Source of the DNA: Penium margaritaceum
Taxonomy: Eukaryota; Streptophyta; Zygnematophyceae; Desmidiales; Peniaceae
Assembly: GCA_023375785.1 (NCBI GenBank)
Contig: SZWC01009454.1
Span: forward strand, 4,368-68,367
Direction of reading: 5' to 3'
Length of the DNA stretch: 64,000 nucleotides
The translations under genes were made by a program, and so were the position numbers. The notes beneath the pieces are model-generated. The model was given only the letters and a program-made list of their open reading frames with translations, was not told where the DNA came from and ran no database searches. Numbering within the stretch: the first letter of the stretch is position 1; the number at the start of each line of letters is the position of its first letter. Below are positions 21,330 through 33,134 of this stretch, piece after piece.

Positions 21330-21690
21330 GACACATTGCCTGCCTCTGCTGGTCCCACATGGCCAGCCGCCCTGTCCATGTCTGCTAGTCCCTTCACGCT
21401 AGCCGCCCCGTTAACATCCGCTGGTCCCTCAGGACAGGCCGTCTTGTCCATGTCTGCTAGCTCCTTCGGGCCAGCCGCCGTGTCTGTATCCGCTGGTCCC
21501 TCAGGGCCAGCTGCTCCGTCTGTGTCTGCTAGCCCCCCGGGCCAGGCGCCTCGTCTACATCCGCTTGTCCCTCAGGGCCAGCCGCGTCGACCGTGTTTAC
21601 TAGCCCCTCCGGGCTAGCCACCCTGTCGACATCTGCTGGTCCCTTAGGGCAAGCCACCTTGTTTGTGTCTGTCGGCCCCTGCACATGAGC
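21330..21690 (+). repeat. 42-bp minisatellite coding a 14-residue Ser/Ala/Pro repeat in the E4 linker
   Basis: About eight units of about 42 bp share the pattern tctgctggtccctcagggc followed by cagccgcc(c/g)tgtc. In frame they give SAGPSGPAA-xSxSAS-type repeats. The array lies between integrase and RT, where copia elements have a disordered linker. Relatives E1 and E2 lack it. Confidence 0.75.
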
Positions 21691-22055
21691 TGACTCCTCC
21701 GGGTGGAGCCGACGGCCCCGTCTGTGTTGGTTGGACCGTCTGCGGAGTTGCCATTTTAGGACTCGCTCGAGACACCGATCGACTCACTCCCAGCCGCTAC
21801 CTCTCTTCCGCCTCCCACCTGTCCATGCTACACACAAGGCCCGGGCAAGAGCCTGAGACCCAAGCCATCAGTGATTACACATGCCGCCATCCTGCACCCT
21901 CTCGCGCCACGACCCCCTGTCGACCCATGAGGCTCCTCGCCTCCCGGAATATCCACTCCCACAATTGTGAGTGGACACGCTGGCACCAAAACCCTTTGCT
22001 TGGCCACATTGGCTGTCATTGAAGATCTCAACCCGGGATCCGCATTGGCTATGCC

Positions 22056-23457
22056 ATGCTCCATCTAGAGCACCAACACGCCGTCACAGCCATGCTCACG
22101 TGCATACCACCTGGGTCTCGGGACGTGCACGCCTTCACTGTCCGTCCCACGGTACGCTTGGGTGACCCAACCACCCTATGCAAGGCTCGGACTTCTCCTA
22201 AGGCTGTACATTGGGAGGCTTCATGTGCCGAGAAGCTTGCTGCCATTCGGCAACATCAGGTGTACGAGCTCGTCGACCTTACCCCTGGGCAAAAGGCGAT
22301 CGGCGCCAAGTGGGTCCTTTGGCGCAAGTGGAAGACCGACGGATCCGTGGACAAGTACAAGGCCCGTCTTATGGCCAAGGAGTTTGCTCAGGTCCGTGGA
22401 GTCGACTACGACCAGATCTTTCCTCCGATTGACCGGTTCTCCACTAGCCGGGTGCTGTTCAGTCTTGTTGCCTAAGACGGGTGGGAGGTGCATCAGATGG
22501 ACGTGAGTAACGCCTTTCTCCATGGCTCACTTGAAGGTAAGGAACTCTTTATGACACGACACTGGCAGGGTCTAGCGACTGTAGAAAGCCCTCTATGGCA
22601 TGAAGCAATCGCCTTGCTACTCAAACCAGGAGATCAGTCGCACGCTTCTTAGCGGCGGCCTGCTTCATAGCACTGCAGACCCTGCACTATTTGTTAGCCC
22701 GAGAGACCAGCCCTTTGTTGCCGTTCTAGTGTATGTCATTGACCTCCTCCTTGGGTTGCCGGACACAGCTGCTATCCAGTGCGTCAAGGACCTGCTGCAT
22801 GCCGCCTACCAGATGAAGGACCTCGGGCCTGCCAGAGTGTTCTTGGGCATGGAGTTTGAGCACGACCGCTCCCAAGGCATCATGCACATCCACCAGGCCG
22901 CCTACGTCTAGACCATGTCCCTCGTGCCAAGCGTGTCCTCACCCATGTCCACCAATGGCCAGGCAAAGATGAAGAGCCTCAACCCAGTTGTTGTGGAGGA
23001 GCTAGTTGACGTGACCACGTATTGCAGAGTCATCAGGTCAGTGATGTTCTTGGCAAGGACGACGCGGCCAGACATCACGTTCGCCGTTAACCTCCTGGCC
23101 CAATTTTCCAAGGATCCGTCACCTCTATTTTGAGGCCACCATTGGCGTGTTGCACTATGTCGTCTTGAATCCACAACGAGGCGTCATGTACCGTCAGTAG
23201 CGGTCTGTTGTTGCAGTGGACTGCACTGACAATGACTGGGCTGGCATCTCGGATGACAAGATCCGCACAGACGAGATCCTCCTTGTTGGTGGCACGGATG
23301 TGTCCTGGCACAGTGCCAAGCAAGGCTGCATCTTACGCAACATTGTTGAGGCCGAGTATGTGGCTCTTGGTTCTGGTGCATGTGGTTCGTTGTCTGTTGT
23401 CCGAGTTGTACTTGTCTGTTGCGTCCATCACGTCTATTATCGAACATTTTTTTGCTA
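22056..23457 (+). pseudogene. E4 RT and partial RNase H remnant
   Basis: RT begins near 22200 (VYELVDLTPGQKAIGAKW near 22260, VDYDQIFPPIDRFSTSR near 22400) and continues through the MKQSP motif (22600) and a VYVIDLLLGLP catalytic-region counterpart (about 22731). RNase H signatures follow: VDCTDNDWAGISDDK near 23214 and IVEAEYVALGSGACG near 23341. The element ends at about 23457, where E5 begins within what should be the end of RNase H. Confidence 0.75.
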
Positions 23458-23458
23458 G

Positions 23459-25664
23459 CTGTTGACCACGTTCCCACCTGTGTGGCTTCAAAATTGATGG
23501 GGGAGTCTCGTCCTACAGATGGCTCCGTTAAGGCCTCCACACTTGTGGTCCAGTCTTTGGCTGCTGACAATCTGACCATTGTGGCCGTAGGTCCAATAGC
23601 CTAATCGGTCCTCGTCGACACACCTGATCCCGTGCCAACATCAGTCCCCTATGGCACAACTGATCTTATATAAGTGTTATTCCTCTCCAGCACAACTGAT
23701 CCCGTACCACCGTCAGTCCCCTCTGGCATACCTCATCCCGTGTCAGTGCATGTTCCCTCTTGCACACGTGATCCCACGACAGTGAAGACATCCTCAGTCA
23801 CACCTCCTCATGTGCTTAACCCTCTTCATCCTACGTGTGAGCTAGCACCTATCCATGTTTCTCTTGTACCCTCTTCCCTTCCCTATGAGTCCACAACCCC
23901 TGCGATAGAGGCCCAACAGCCCGCTCCATAGCCGGAGGTGAGCACCTCAACGGATCCTCTAGGGCTCAACGGATTGCTGACTTGGTACCTAGACGCACAA
24001 CTCATAGTATTTAAAGAGGCGAGCTTAGCATGAATGCCCTTGGCCTGACTGTCCAGGCAAACTACAGTGAGGTGCACCCACCATGTCTAGTCGGCCAAGA
24101 GTTGGTCTCCTGAGAGTTCCCAATCGCTTGTGATGTCGCAACCGGAAGTTTTATGGTCAGATCGAGTTTGGAGGTGTGTGTCTTATCACCCTGAGCACTC
24201 CCTCGATGACGCCTAATCCAAGTACATGGAAGGAAGAAATCTTGGCTCAGATTGTAGAGTTGTGGCATGCTTCTTGTGAGGTTGAGCTGAGAGCCATCAT
24301 TGAGCATGCTGTCTATGAGCCAGTCGACCTCCCGCCTAGACGAATGTATGTACAGGCCAAGTGGATTTTTTACAAGAGGGTAAAGCATGATGGCATATTG
24401 TATTGCTACAAGGCTCGCTTGATGGCCAATGGATTCTAACAGGTTGAGGTTGTGGACTTCACTGATACCTTCACACCCGTTGGCCGCATGAACACTGCTT
24501 TTGCTCTATTCGGGATTGTTGCTTATCACAACTGGGAGCTGCACTAGATGCATATAAACAACGTGTTCCTCCATGTCATTTTAGAGGAGGAGATCTACAT
24601 GGTCAAGCCACCTATTCTTGAGGTTGGTGACAAGGTCTGGCGCTTGCGCAAAGCCTCGTACGGCATGAAACAGTCATCCAGGTGTTGGAACCAGGAGATC
24701 ATCGGTAAAGTGACACGTGCCAGTTATGTGCAGAGTGAGGCCAACTCATCTCTCCTTCTAGAAAAAACAGCTCCAAGTCTCACCACCATCCTGCTCTATG
24801 TGGATGACTTTCTGTTTGCGTCCCCTTCTATGGAAACCATAAAGGAGGCCAGGGTACTCCTTTAGGCTGCCTACACGATGAAGAACCTTGGTCGTGCAAC
24901 TGTGTTTCTTGAGATGGAGATCGTACATCATCCTTAGCGGCGGACGCTCTTGTTGCATTAGGCATGTTATGTCTATGTTATGGGGGAGTGTTTTGTTTTT
25001 CTCCTTGGTGTTGTTCCCACAACCTCCACCCCCATCACACCTCATGGTTCGGATGCTCTGAAGGTAGATGATCCAGAACAGCTAGGGGATACAGTGGACG
25101 TGGCCTTGTAGTTGCGCTTGATTGGCTCTTTGATGTACTTGGCCACTACCACACGGCCCAAATCTTCCTTCGCCGTCAACCTCCTTGTACTGTTTTTGCA
25201 GTGTCCTCGGACAAGAGCCCTTCGCGTGGCTGTGCGAGTGGTGTGGTACATGGTCTCCATACCGCACATTGGAATCTACTTTTAACGCAGGTGTTCGGTG
25301 GTAGTCGACGGCGACACACATAGTGGCTGGACATGGAGCCCTGATGGGCCCTGCCGGAGAGGCTATGTATTCTTGTGTGGTGGCGCAGCTATGTCATGAC
25401 GGAGTAGCAAGTAGGGCTGCATTGCCAACAGCTCATCAAAGGCTGAGTATGTTGCGTTGGGGGCTGGGGCTGCCAAGGCCATGTGGTTGTGGCTGCAGCG
25501 TCTGTTTTGTGAGTTGCGACAGTGTGTGCCTTGCATTGTTTTATGCTGTGACAACCAGAATCATCTTGCCATTGCAGAGAATTCTGGTGTGTTTCATGCA
25601 GGCACGAAGCACATTGCTGTCAAGCATCATTTTGTGCATGATTTGGTGGAGCAAGAGATGCTAA
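23459..25664 (+). mobile_element. E5: copia segment (linker, RT, RNase H), plus arm of an inverted pair
   Basis: It starts with a linker (DHVPTCVASKLMGES near 23466), then RT (WRLRKASYGMKQSSR near 24640, LLYVDDFLFASP near 24793) and RNase H (KAEYVALGAGAAKAMW near 25440, KHIAVKHHFVHDLVEQ near 25610). No gag, protease, integrase or LTR is present. It matches E6 in opposite orientation, and both start at the same internal point of the parent element. It is broken by roughly ten interruptions. Confidence 0.8.
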
Positions 25665-27846
25665 AAAAAAGTGCTTGTGCCTACATGAAACACACTAGAG
25701 TTCTCTACAATGGCAAGTGCACTCTCGTTGTCACAATGCTGAAAAATGGAAGGTACAAACTGAAAATGTTAAAAAAAACAGGAAGTGCTGCCACAAAACC
25801 TTAGTACTCCCAGCATGCAGTGCAACATACTCAGCCTCTGATGAGCTATGCCCTGCCTTTCTCTTGTTGGGCCATGGTGTGACCCAACAGGAGCACATAG
25901 CTTGTGGGATTGCGTCCATCAGGGCTCTAAGGTGATTCAATCACTGTCTGTGTAGCTATTGACTAACTGCAAACAAAAAATGATGGAACTAGAGACCGAG
26001 GTATGGATTTGAGACCAGGTACCACAGGAATAGTAGAGCCGCTTGAAGAAAACTGTGATAGTATTGCAAGGAGGTTGATGATGAAGGCAATTTCACGTCC
26101 TGTGGTTGTGGCCAAGTACATCAAAGAGCAGTTGAGGCACAATTGTATGGTCATGTCTACCTTCTTCCAAAGTTGTGCTAGATTATCCACCTTTGGGGAA
26201 TCCTATCCGTCAGGTTTGATGCGGTTGGAGGCCATGGAAATTGCACCAGGGATGTCAGCAAATTGCTCCTCCACAACACGGGTGTAGCGTGCTCGGTGGA
26301 GTAAGAGTTTTCAATATTGACGGTCACGGACGATCTCCATTCTAAGGAAAAACAACTGTTGGACCAACGTCCTTCATCCTGTAGATAGCATTAAGGACAC
26401 CTTGGCCTCTATTACGGCCTCCATTGAAGGAGATGTCATCAGGAGGTTGTCAACATAAACTAGGATGGTGCTTAAATGCTAAGCTGTCTTTCAGATGAGA
26501 AGGGATGGATCAGTGTCAGTTTTCACATAGCTGACACATGTAAACATTGAGTTATCTCTTGTTTCTAGCACTAGGGTTTCTGCTTTAGACCATATGAGGC
26601 CTTGCACAAGTGTCAGACCTTATGACCAACATTGAGGCCAGTGGCTGGACTATGTTGATCTCCTCCTCTCGGGTGCCATGGAGGAACTCCTTTTTTCACG
26701 CCCATCTTGTGTAGCTTTAAGTCATGCTGAGGAAGGACCTCAAACAGGGTGCAAGATATGGTCATACGGCCGATGGGTGCAAAGGTGGCAGTAAAATCCA
26801 CACCCTCAACCCACGAGTATTTCTTGGTGGTGAAGCAGGCCTTGTGGCAATCCAGTGAGCCATCTGGCTTCATGTTATTGTGAAAGGCCCACTTGGCCTG
26901 TACAGCCTTCCGCCCAGGGGCGAGATCGACAAGCTCGTAGGCATCATGCTAACGGATGGCTCTGGTCTCATCCTCACAAGTAGCACGTCACATCTTTGCA
27001 TCCTCAGCCAATAGCGCCTCCTCTAACATGCTTGGATCAGGGGCCATGGAGAAAGAGCTTTGGGTGGCCAAGATGCATGCCTGAGGACTCGGTCTGAGCA
27101 CGACAAGATCAGGTGCAACATGACAGGCGACCGAGTTCTTATGAGGGATGAGCTTGGGATCAATAGGAAATGCTGGTTGCACATCATTCTGGTCTGCCTC
27201 GTCAATAAGACCAATGGCCTTGTAACAGGCTTGCCACTCTCAATGATACAAGCGAGGCGTCTAGGTGTCGAGTCAGCCGCTCATTAACCCTTAGAGGCTG
27301 GTGGTCAAAGAGGACCACCGAGCTTGGGATAGTAGCCCTATGCAAAGGTTATCACTTTGGGTTGCGGAGCGGGCGAGTGGGATGTAGCCGCAGGGGCTAC
27401 AGTCTTGCAAGGAAGGGGAAAGGGTGCAGCTGTAGGAGACACATGGAAAAGCGTAGGCTTGCATGTAGGAGGAGCAGACATAGAAACGGGACAAGGTGTG
27501 CCTGAGGGGACTGCCACCGACATGGAATATGATGTGCTTAGAGTGGATTGAGAGAGGCACAGGATAACGTGTGTAGGAGGGGACTGCCATAGTCATGGGT
27601 CCATTATGCAAGAACGGACTGAGACCGACATGAGATTAGGTGTGCTAGAGGGGAATGACACAGGCATAGGAACATATGTACTAGAAGGGGCCAATGAGGC
27701 CTCCAGACCTACAGGCAAGATGGCCGGATTGTCATCAGCCAGAGACCAGACCACAAGTGAGGAGGCCTGGACAGACCCATTGACAGGTATAGATTCCCCC
27801 ATCCACAGAGAAGTCACACAGGTGGAAACGTGGTCAGCAACCATCA
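25665..27846 (-). mobile_element. E6: copia segment (linker, RT, RNase H), minus arm of an inverted pair
   Basis: Read on the minus strand from 27846: linker (DHVSTCVTSLWMGES), RT (AYELVDLAPGRKAVQAKW near 26930, VDFTATFAPIGRMT near 26790) and RNase H (SSSEAEYVALHAGSTK near 25830). It is the counterpart of E5 with the same outer boundary. Its inner end stops about 45 bp earlier in RNase H than that of E5. The arms are clearly diverged, by my reading at roughly one position in four or five. It is heavily broken and old. Confidence 0.75.
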
Positions 27847-28745
27847 AGGTATGGTTAATAGTGTTGTTTGGGGAGTGTATTCATGTATGCATACTTAAGG
27901 TACATAGAATAAATTAATTAATCTTCAACTCAATTCATGTAAGATCCATTTTATTACATTGGAATTAGAGAGGCATAAGAAATTGTTTGATTGAGGATAC
28001 CACCATAGAAAAAAAGTCCATTCGACGTCTGTTAAATACCTCAGTTTCTGGCATATGTTTGTCGGAATGTTAGTTGGAAACAACTGTCTTACCTAAGAGG
28101 AATCGTGCTTGTTGGGAGCTATTTTTTTGTATTTGTGCATCCATTTCACCAAGCGAAGTTTGACTCCCCTCCCTTGACCCCGTTGTTGCATTGGGTGAGT
28201 GTATAGTATTGAGTATCTGGAGTAGCTATCTAAAAGTTTACGATGTTTGTGCAAAAGCAGCGACGTGTAGTCTCCTTGTAATCTGTCTCAGTCGAATTCA
28301 TTCGTGTATCATAGTTCACCCCCCTCCTATTCACTTCCACGTACATTCACCTAACATAATCTTGGCATTTGTGGAGGGAGGGGGGCAGAAATCAGTGTGA
28401 CCTTATTTCCAATCACCCCTTCCCCCAAATAGTGAGAGTGTATCAGGCAAACGCATTGAATGTGAACGTCGCAAAGTGTGAAAAATGAGAGAGATTTGTA
28501 CATTGGTGAAAAAAAACCTATTGAAAATTCGATGCTGCTTTGTCCACTGATTTTTTGATAAAGAAGGACAAAGCATGTAAAAGTTGACGTAGCAAAGTTG
28601 ACACAAACCCATACATGCTGTTTTCTTTGGTATTAGTGAGGGTCCTAGTCGTATTTATGAGACGAACGGTGCACGCTCAAACCGTTTGCACCGCATGGCA
28701 AGATCACAATGCAAGCGAGAATGAACCACCGCTCCCCCCCCCCCC
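27847..28745. other. AT-rich non-coding stretch
   Basis: I see no gene, repeat unit or retroelement domain. The short ORFs lack signatures. It ends in a run of C that abuts the N gap. Confidence 0.5.
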
Positions 28746-28936
28746 NNNNNNNNNNNNNNNNNNNNNNNNNNNNNNNNNNNNNNNNNNNNNNNNNNNNNNN
28801 NNNNNNNNNNNNNNNNNNNNNNNNNNNNNNNNNNNNNNNNNNNNNNNNNNNNNNNNNNNNNNNNNNNNNNNNNNNNNNNNNNNNNNNNNNNNNNNNNNNN
28901 NNNNNNNNNNNNNNNNNNNNNNNNNNNNNNNNNNNN
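28746..28936. other. Assembly gap, 191 N, next to a C homopolymer
   Basis: The left flank is a run of C interrupted only once. The right flank is ordinary sequence. ORFs drawn through the N run are meaningless. Confidence 0.95.
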
Positions 28937-31399
28937 TGTAATGGTCGATGAACATAACAAATTATGGAAATAGAGAGAAGAATTTTCACTGGTGAACGCT
29001 GCCTAGAACGATGAGGGGACATCGATCGAGCTCTGCTAGAACAGTTCAAGGTTCTATATGCTATCATTAACAAGATTGTCATATGTGTGCATGAAAAAAT
29101 ACTCAGGCTCGATTCATCAAGGGTTTGCCTTTGAGATATTGTTTTTGGTTAGAAATATTTCTTTTTCCTGTTCAATGCCACACAAACTGTTCGAAACATT
29201 GACTTGGTATGCATCTGGTAACTTTCTCTCATTGTAACTAGTGTACAAAGGGGTGATTTCCATTATCTGTCTTACTTAGCTTTCCTAGAAGCATCATCGT
29301 GGGAAAAAAAGACAGCAGGACAAACCGCCTTTGGACCACTTGGCTTTGAAAAGACACTAACCCTCCCTGAGTGAGAAGTGCCATCAGTTAACAGAGCTTT
29401 GTGATGGTGCAATCTCGTGGGGGTTCGTCACTTTTTGCTACCCGGGAGGCGGAAGTGTTTGCTGCTGTCATGGTCACAGTGTGACCCACCTATGTAGTGC
29501 CGAAAGGCGTCCTTTGCACAAGTGTTGCCTAGAGGCTATGTGCAATCTTACCCCAGACAAGGGCCTGCTGGAACTCGGTGCAGCATTGTGCACCACTGTA
29601 GTTGTGGAAATGGACGGAACGTCTACTTCCACTGCTCGCTGTCTACTGTTGCTATTGATGTCCCTTGTTGCATTTGTTTCCCTTTTCTCCCTCTGTGCAG
29701 CCGATGCAATGCCATGAGCTTTGCAACTCAAGGTAGAGGGAGAGGAGGAGGAAGCGGTGTAGGTCGGACTGTAGAACTGAACTGGTATGGAGGGGTTGCA
29801 GCAAACGGAGATGTTGCAATCACTGCTACAAGAAGCGGGCTCTCAGGCCAATGCACGCGAGCTGCCTCCCAGGCCAATGTTGCCTAAAGGAAGTAACGAT
29901 GAGCCCAGGGGAGGAGTTGAGGCGACTCAGACAAACTAAAGAGGACAACACATTCAAAACCAGAGAAGAGCTTCACGTGGTCCAGGTGCACTCCAATCAT
30001 GATGGTGTCGAGTGCCCATAGCTTCGTCACGCCACCAGTCTGAGGTGTGTGACACGCTGCTTGTAGTCGTTTGCAAGCTTTGAGGGACCCTGAAGGAGGG
30101 ATTGTGTCAGAAACTTGGGTGCAGTTCCAAAGTGACCTGACTAGTCTTCTGTGCACACGGCTTCTTTTTGGACGGGTTCTTTGTCTAAGCGTGAGCTTTC
30201 TTGTCTCCTCACGCTATGTTTCTGGAAGTGGAAGACAAATGTAAGACAGTCACTTTTGCGAAGGGAATAACGCGATTTTGCATTCGTTTTCTTAAACGGA
30301 CATGATCTAAACATTTGTAGGGCTAGTCATGAGGTCTCCAACGTATCAAACCGCGCACGATTCGGATCACCATAACTGCCGCTATGTCAGCCGAAGCACA
30401 GCACCCCAAACCAGCCACTCAGTCGGTGCGCGCATCACGTCGCCCGCCCAGGCGCCCTCACACATCAAGGACCTATCAAAACGCCATTCCGGAGGCGCAG
30501 ATGTCCCTACGTGTAGCGGTGGTGTCCCTTGTGCCTTTAGGGTCTGTTTCAATGAGTTTATCATCGTGTTTGGCAATGGATATTGATGTAGTTCAAAACC
30601 TGTTCGTGGACCTGCAATCAGAATTTTGACCAAGTCCCCGAGTAACAAGCTGTATTACTGAGTTTCGGACTCTGAGCCAGGATTTTGGCTAAGCCCCTCA
30701 ATAACAAAAGTGCACTTCTGAAATCCGGCGGATCATCCACCGGACGCCTCGGCAGTCCTTCCGGAGCAAAATCCTCAGATGGCATTTTGTTACTCGTTGC
30801 GGTCAATTATTCACCGGCAGTCGAACCGCGGCCAGCTCCCAGAGCCACCGCGCACACCCCAACTTTGGAAGCCCATATCTCCCTCGTTACTAGTCCGATT
30901 CTGGTGAAACAACTTCCACCAGATTCAGCAACTAATCAGATTTTAAGTGCATTCCTTTATTCTAGGATCCAAATAATCATCAAGTCGCCAGATCCAAAGA
31001 CGAGGAGTTTCCTCTCTCTGGCGGCTCTTTGGCGCCTTCTGGTGCCACACTTGGGCATGCAGAGGGGAAAATCTTCAACAGATTGGACCTTGTGGAGCCA
31101 GGCCGCACTCATCCTGTGGGTCTTTGTATCAAGTAGTGTTTGAGGCAAATCACAGTCCTGATGTGGGTCCCATCCGGTCCTGGTCCATGCCAGACCCAAG
31201 AAGGGACGGAAGTTGACAATGGCCTCCTGTGGCATAGTGTGGAGCAGGCCACATATTTCTTTCACTTCTGTCTTGACCTTGGAAGCGTTGGCAGTCTGGT
31301 ACGGACTGTGGCAATAAGGTTAGACGCCCTTGGAGTCAGCTCACACTTGAAGCAAGACATTTGAAGCCTCAACATTCGAAGCATGCGTTGTTGCCATAG
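28937..31399. other. Non-coding stretch with one possible exon-like island
   Basis: Mostly no recognisable content. At 29680-29700 there is a good splice-acceptor look (long pyrimidine run ending in tgtgcag). Twelve bases further, at 29712, an ATG opens a 58-codon frame to 29887 that starts MSFATQGRGRGGGSG and is Gly/Arg-rich. This could be a small host exon, but nothing else supports it. The part at 30320-31140 has the texture of an LTR or leader, but I could not assign it. Confidence 0.3.
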
Positions 31400-32099
31400 C
31401 AGGGTGGAGGAGGCTTCGAGTCCTTTGGTCACTGTTGCATGGGAAGGGCAACCTCAGGCTCCGGTGAAGGTGGGTGCGATAGAGGGAGATAAAAAATGAG
31501 AGGGATACCTCAAAAGGAAACCCTATTGACCACCATGCGTGGTCATGATGGTGTGGTGTTACTAGTGTGGCAGGCTATAATCCCTGACGTATCCGCTCCT
31601 GAAGCACATGGAACTCAGCCTCAGGCCAGTCGTCATCGATGTGCTCCTGATCCAATGTGGTAACCTGCAAAGGGGGGTGTCGAGGTCCGAGTACTGGCTA
31701 GGTGGTGGACTTCTGGCCTGGTGGTGCAGCTCCAGCGGCTCCTCTTGGTGTCTACTGTGAAGTCCCTGAACGGTCCCATTGTAGGTCATGGATCTCTTGC
31801 AGCACACAGGTCTGACGCTGATGCTGACGGAGCATCTCATCATGCAAAAAATGAAGGTCATTAATCACAATCGCATGTTGATGTGGCTTCATAATACATG
31901 GAGAGGAGGAAGCTGAGGGGTTTACCATCCCCTTGCCCTCATCACCGACTAGTGACATGAGAGGTCCTTAGTATGGATTGGAATACCCAAGTTGTCAGAA
32001 TGAGAAACCGTAAGCATTTCTCAGGGATTTGGAATGCTAAAAAAACCAATAACTGGCCCAAAATCTGACTAAGGCCATGCTAACTTCTGCGCTGTTGCC

Positions 32100-32500
32100 A
32101 CCGTGGCTTTTTCTTCTGCTAGAATGCTATTACTATGCAGTGCTCAATGCTTCTCCCAATTGCTGTTGCTGTTGAATGTTGCCGCTACTACTAGCTACTA
32201 CATCTGGTTGTTCTTGCCACTGACTGCTACTGTAGCCTGTCGCTGCTGCCACTACTTACCGTGTATCTTGCTACTGTTTCTGCTGTTGTGGCAGTGGCAA
32301 CTACTCACCTTGCTAGTGGTACCACGGCCATGAAATCAAGGTGTTTGTGTGGTGATGCCCATGCTGCTCATTTTACAGCGGTTTCTAAAGTTTTGCTGTC
32401 GGATATAGTGAATCCCAAGAATGTGGCTACGGCTCTGACTCTCAGTGCTGCTGCCGATGCTACGTCTCTGTTACTCTGCTCTGCAAGAAGAATCTCTCTG
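32100..32500 (-). repeat. GCA/GTA-rich leader tract of E7
   Basis: The minus strand is rich in gcagca, gtagca and acagca words right after the PBS. This places such a tract in the leader of a second copia family and helps explain the orphan tracts elsewhere. Confidence 0.6.
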
Positions 32501-32511
32501 CTCTGATACCA
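32501..32511 (-). promoter_or_regulatory. Primer binding site of E7 (initiator-Met type)
   Basis: The minus strand reads tggtatcagag directly after the LTR CA, the same PBS as in E1. Confidence 0.8.
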
Positions 32512-33134
32512 TGAGAAGTAGCTTGGAATTTTCCTAGCCTTGCTGTTGCTAACTTTGCAACATTGTCTTTTCAGCTAACACACTAACGTGCAAGGCAGGT
32601 GCAAGAAACCGGAAGGGTTGGGCTAGGGAGACTCGTAGAGTCTCATACTCTCGAATAGCTTAAGCATTCAGAGAGATTTGACAACTGAAAAGCACACAAC
32701 ATGAATACCTGCTGCAGTGCACGGCGGAAGACGCACGTTGCAGTGATCTATCTATCCTATAACCCTGCCCAAAACCACTGTTTTGGTCGTAACTCCATCC
32801 AAATGCAGAACTATATGAACCTACAAATGCAAAGTCATGAGGCAGTCATAATGACTGCACTAGCACTGAATGGTAGACATACAATTCAAAATACACAAAT
32901 CAGGCTCAAAAGCTAGTCTGCGAACAAAATCCTAGAGAATTTTGAAAATATAGAAGGCGCAAGCAAGCATTTGGGATGTCCTAGTAGCTTTCTGGTAGCT
33001 GCTGTTGGGTGGGCCACCACCCAAATGTGCTTCAGTGCCAGCTGGTTCCGCATCATGGGTCTGCACAAGCATGCACACGGCTGAGTGATCACAGTCAACT
33101 GCACAAAAAAATGGGGACAGATTACATGTCAACA
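32512..33134 (-). repeat. 5' LTR of E7 (family B)
   Basis: TG...CA boundaries are inferred from the adjacent PBS on one side and from a TGTTGACA start on the other; the outer boundary is tentative because no second LTR is in the window. The shared block with 11885-12113 includes gggttgggctagggaga and tagagtctcat. Confidence 0.55.

Larger units (their letters stand above)
18331..23457 (+). mobile_element. E4: diverged copia element lacking visible LTRs
   Basis: Gag, protease, integrase, linker, RT and part of RNase H follow one another in copia order. The sequence is much more diverged from E1 than E2 or E3 are, so it is a separate family. No LTR is visible: the left end is the trinucleotide-rich tract and the right end is fused to E5 inside RNase H. 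It carries well over ten interruptions and is old. Confidence 0.8.
31400..33134 (-). mobile_element. E7: 5' end of a family B copia element, minus strand
   Basis: On the minus strand a putative LTR (33134-32512, starting TGTTGACA and ending TTCTCA) is followed at once by a PBS (32511-32501), then a GCA-rich leader and a charged gag-like start near 31958-31750 (NDLHFLHDEMLRQHQRQ). No protease, integrase or RT follows, so only the 5' fifth or so of an element survives. The LTR resembles the scrap at 11885-12113. Confidence 0.65.

Noticed and set aside
28615-29082. ORFs on both strands across the N block
   Set aside because: They consist largely of unknown bases.
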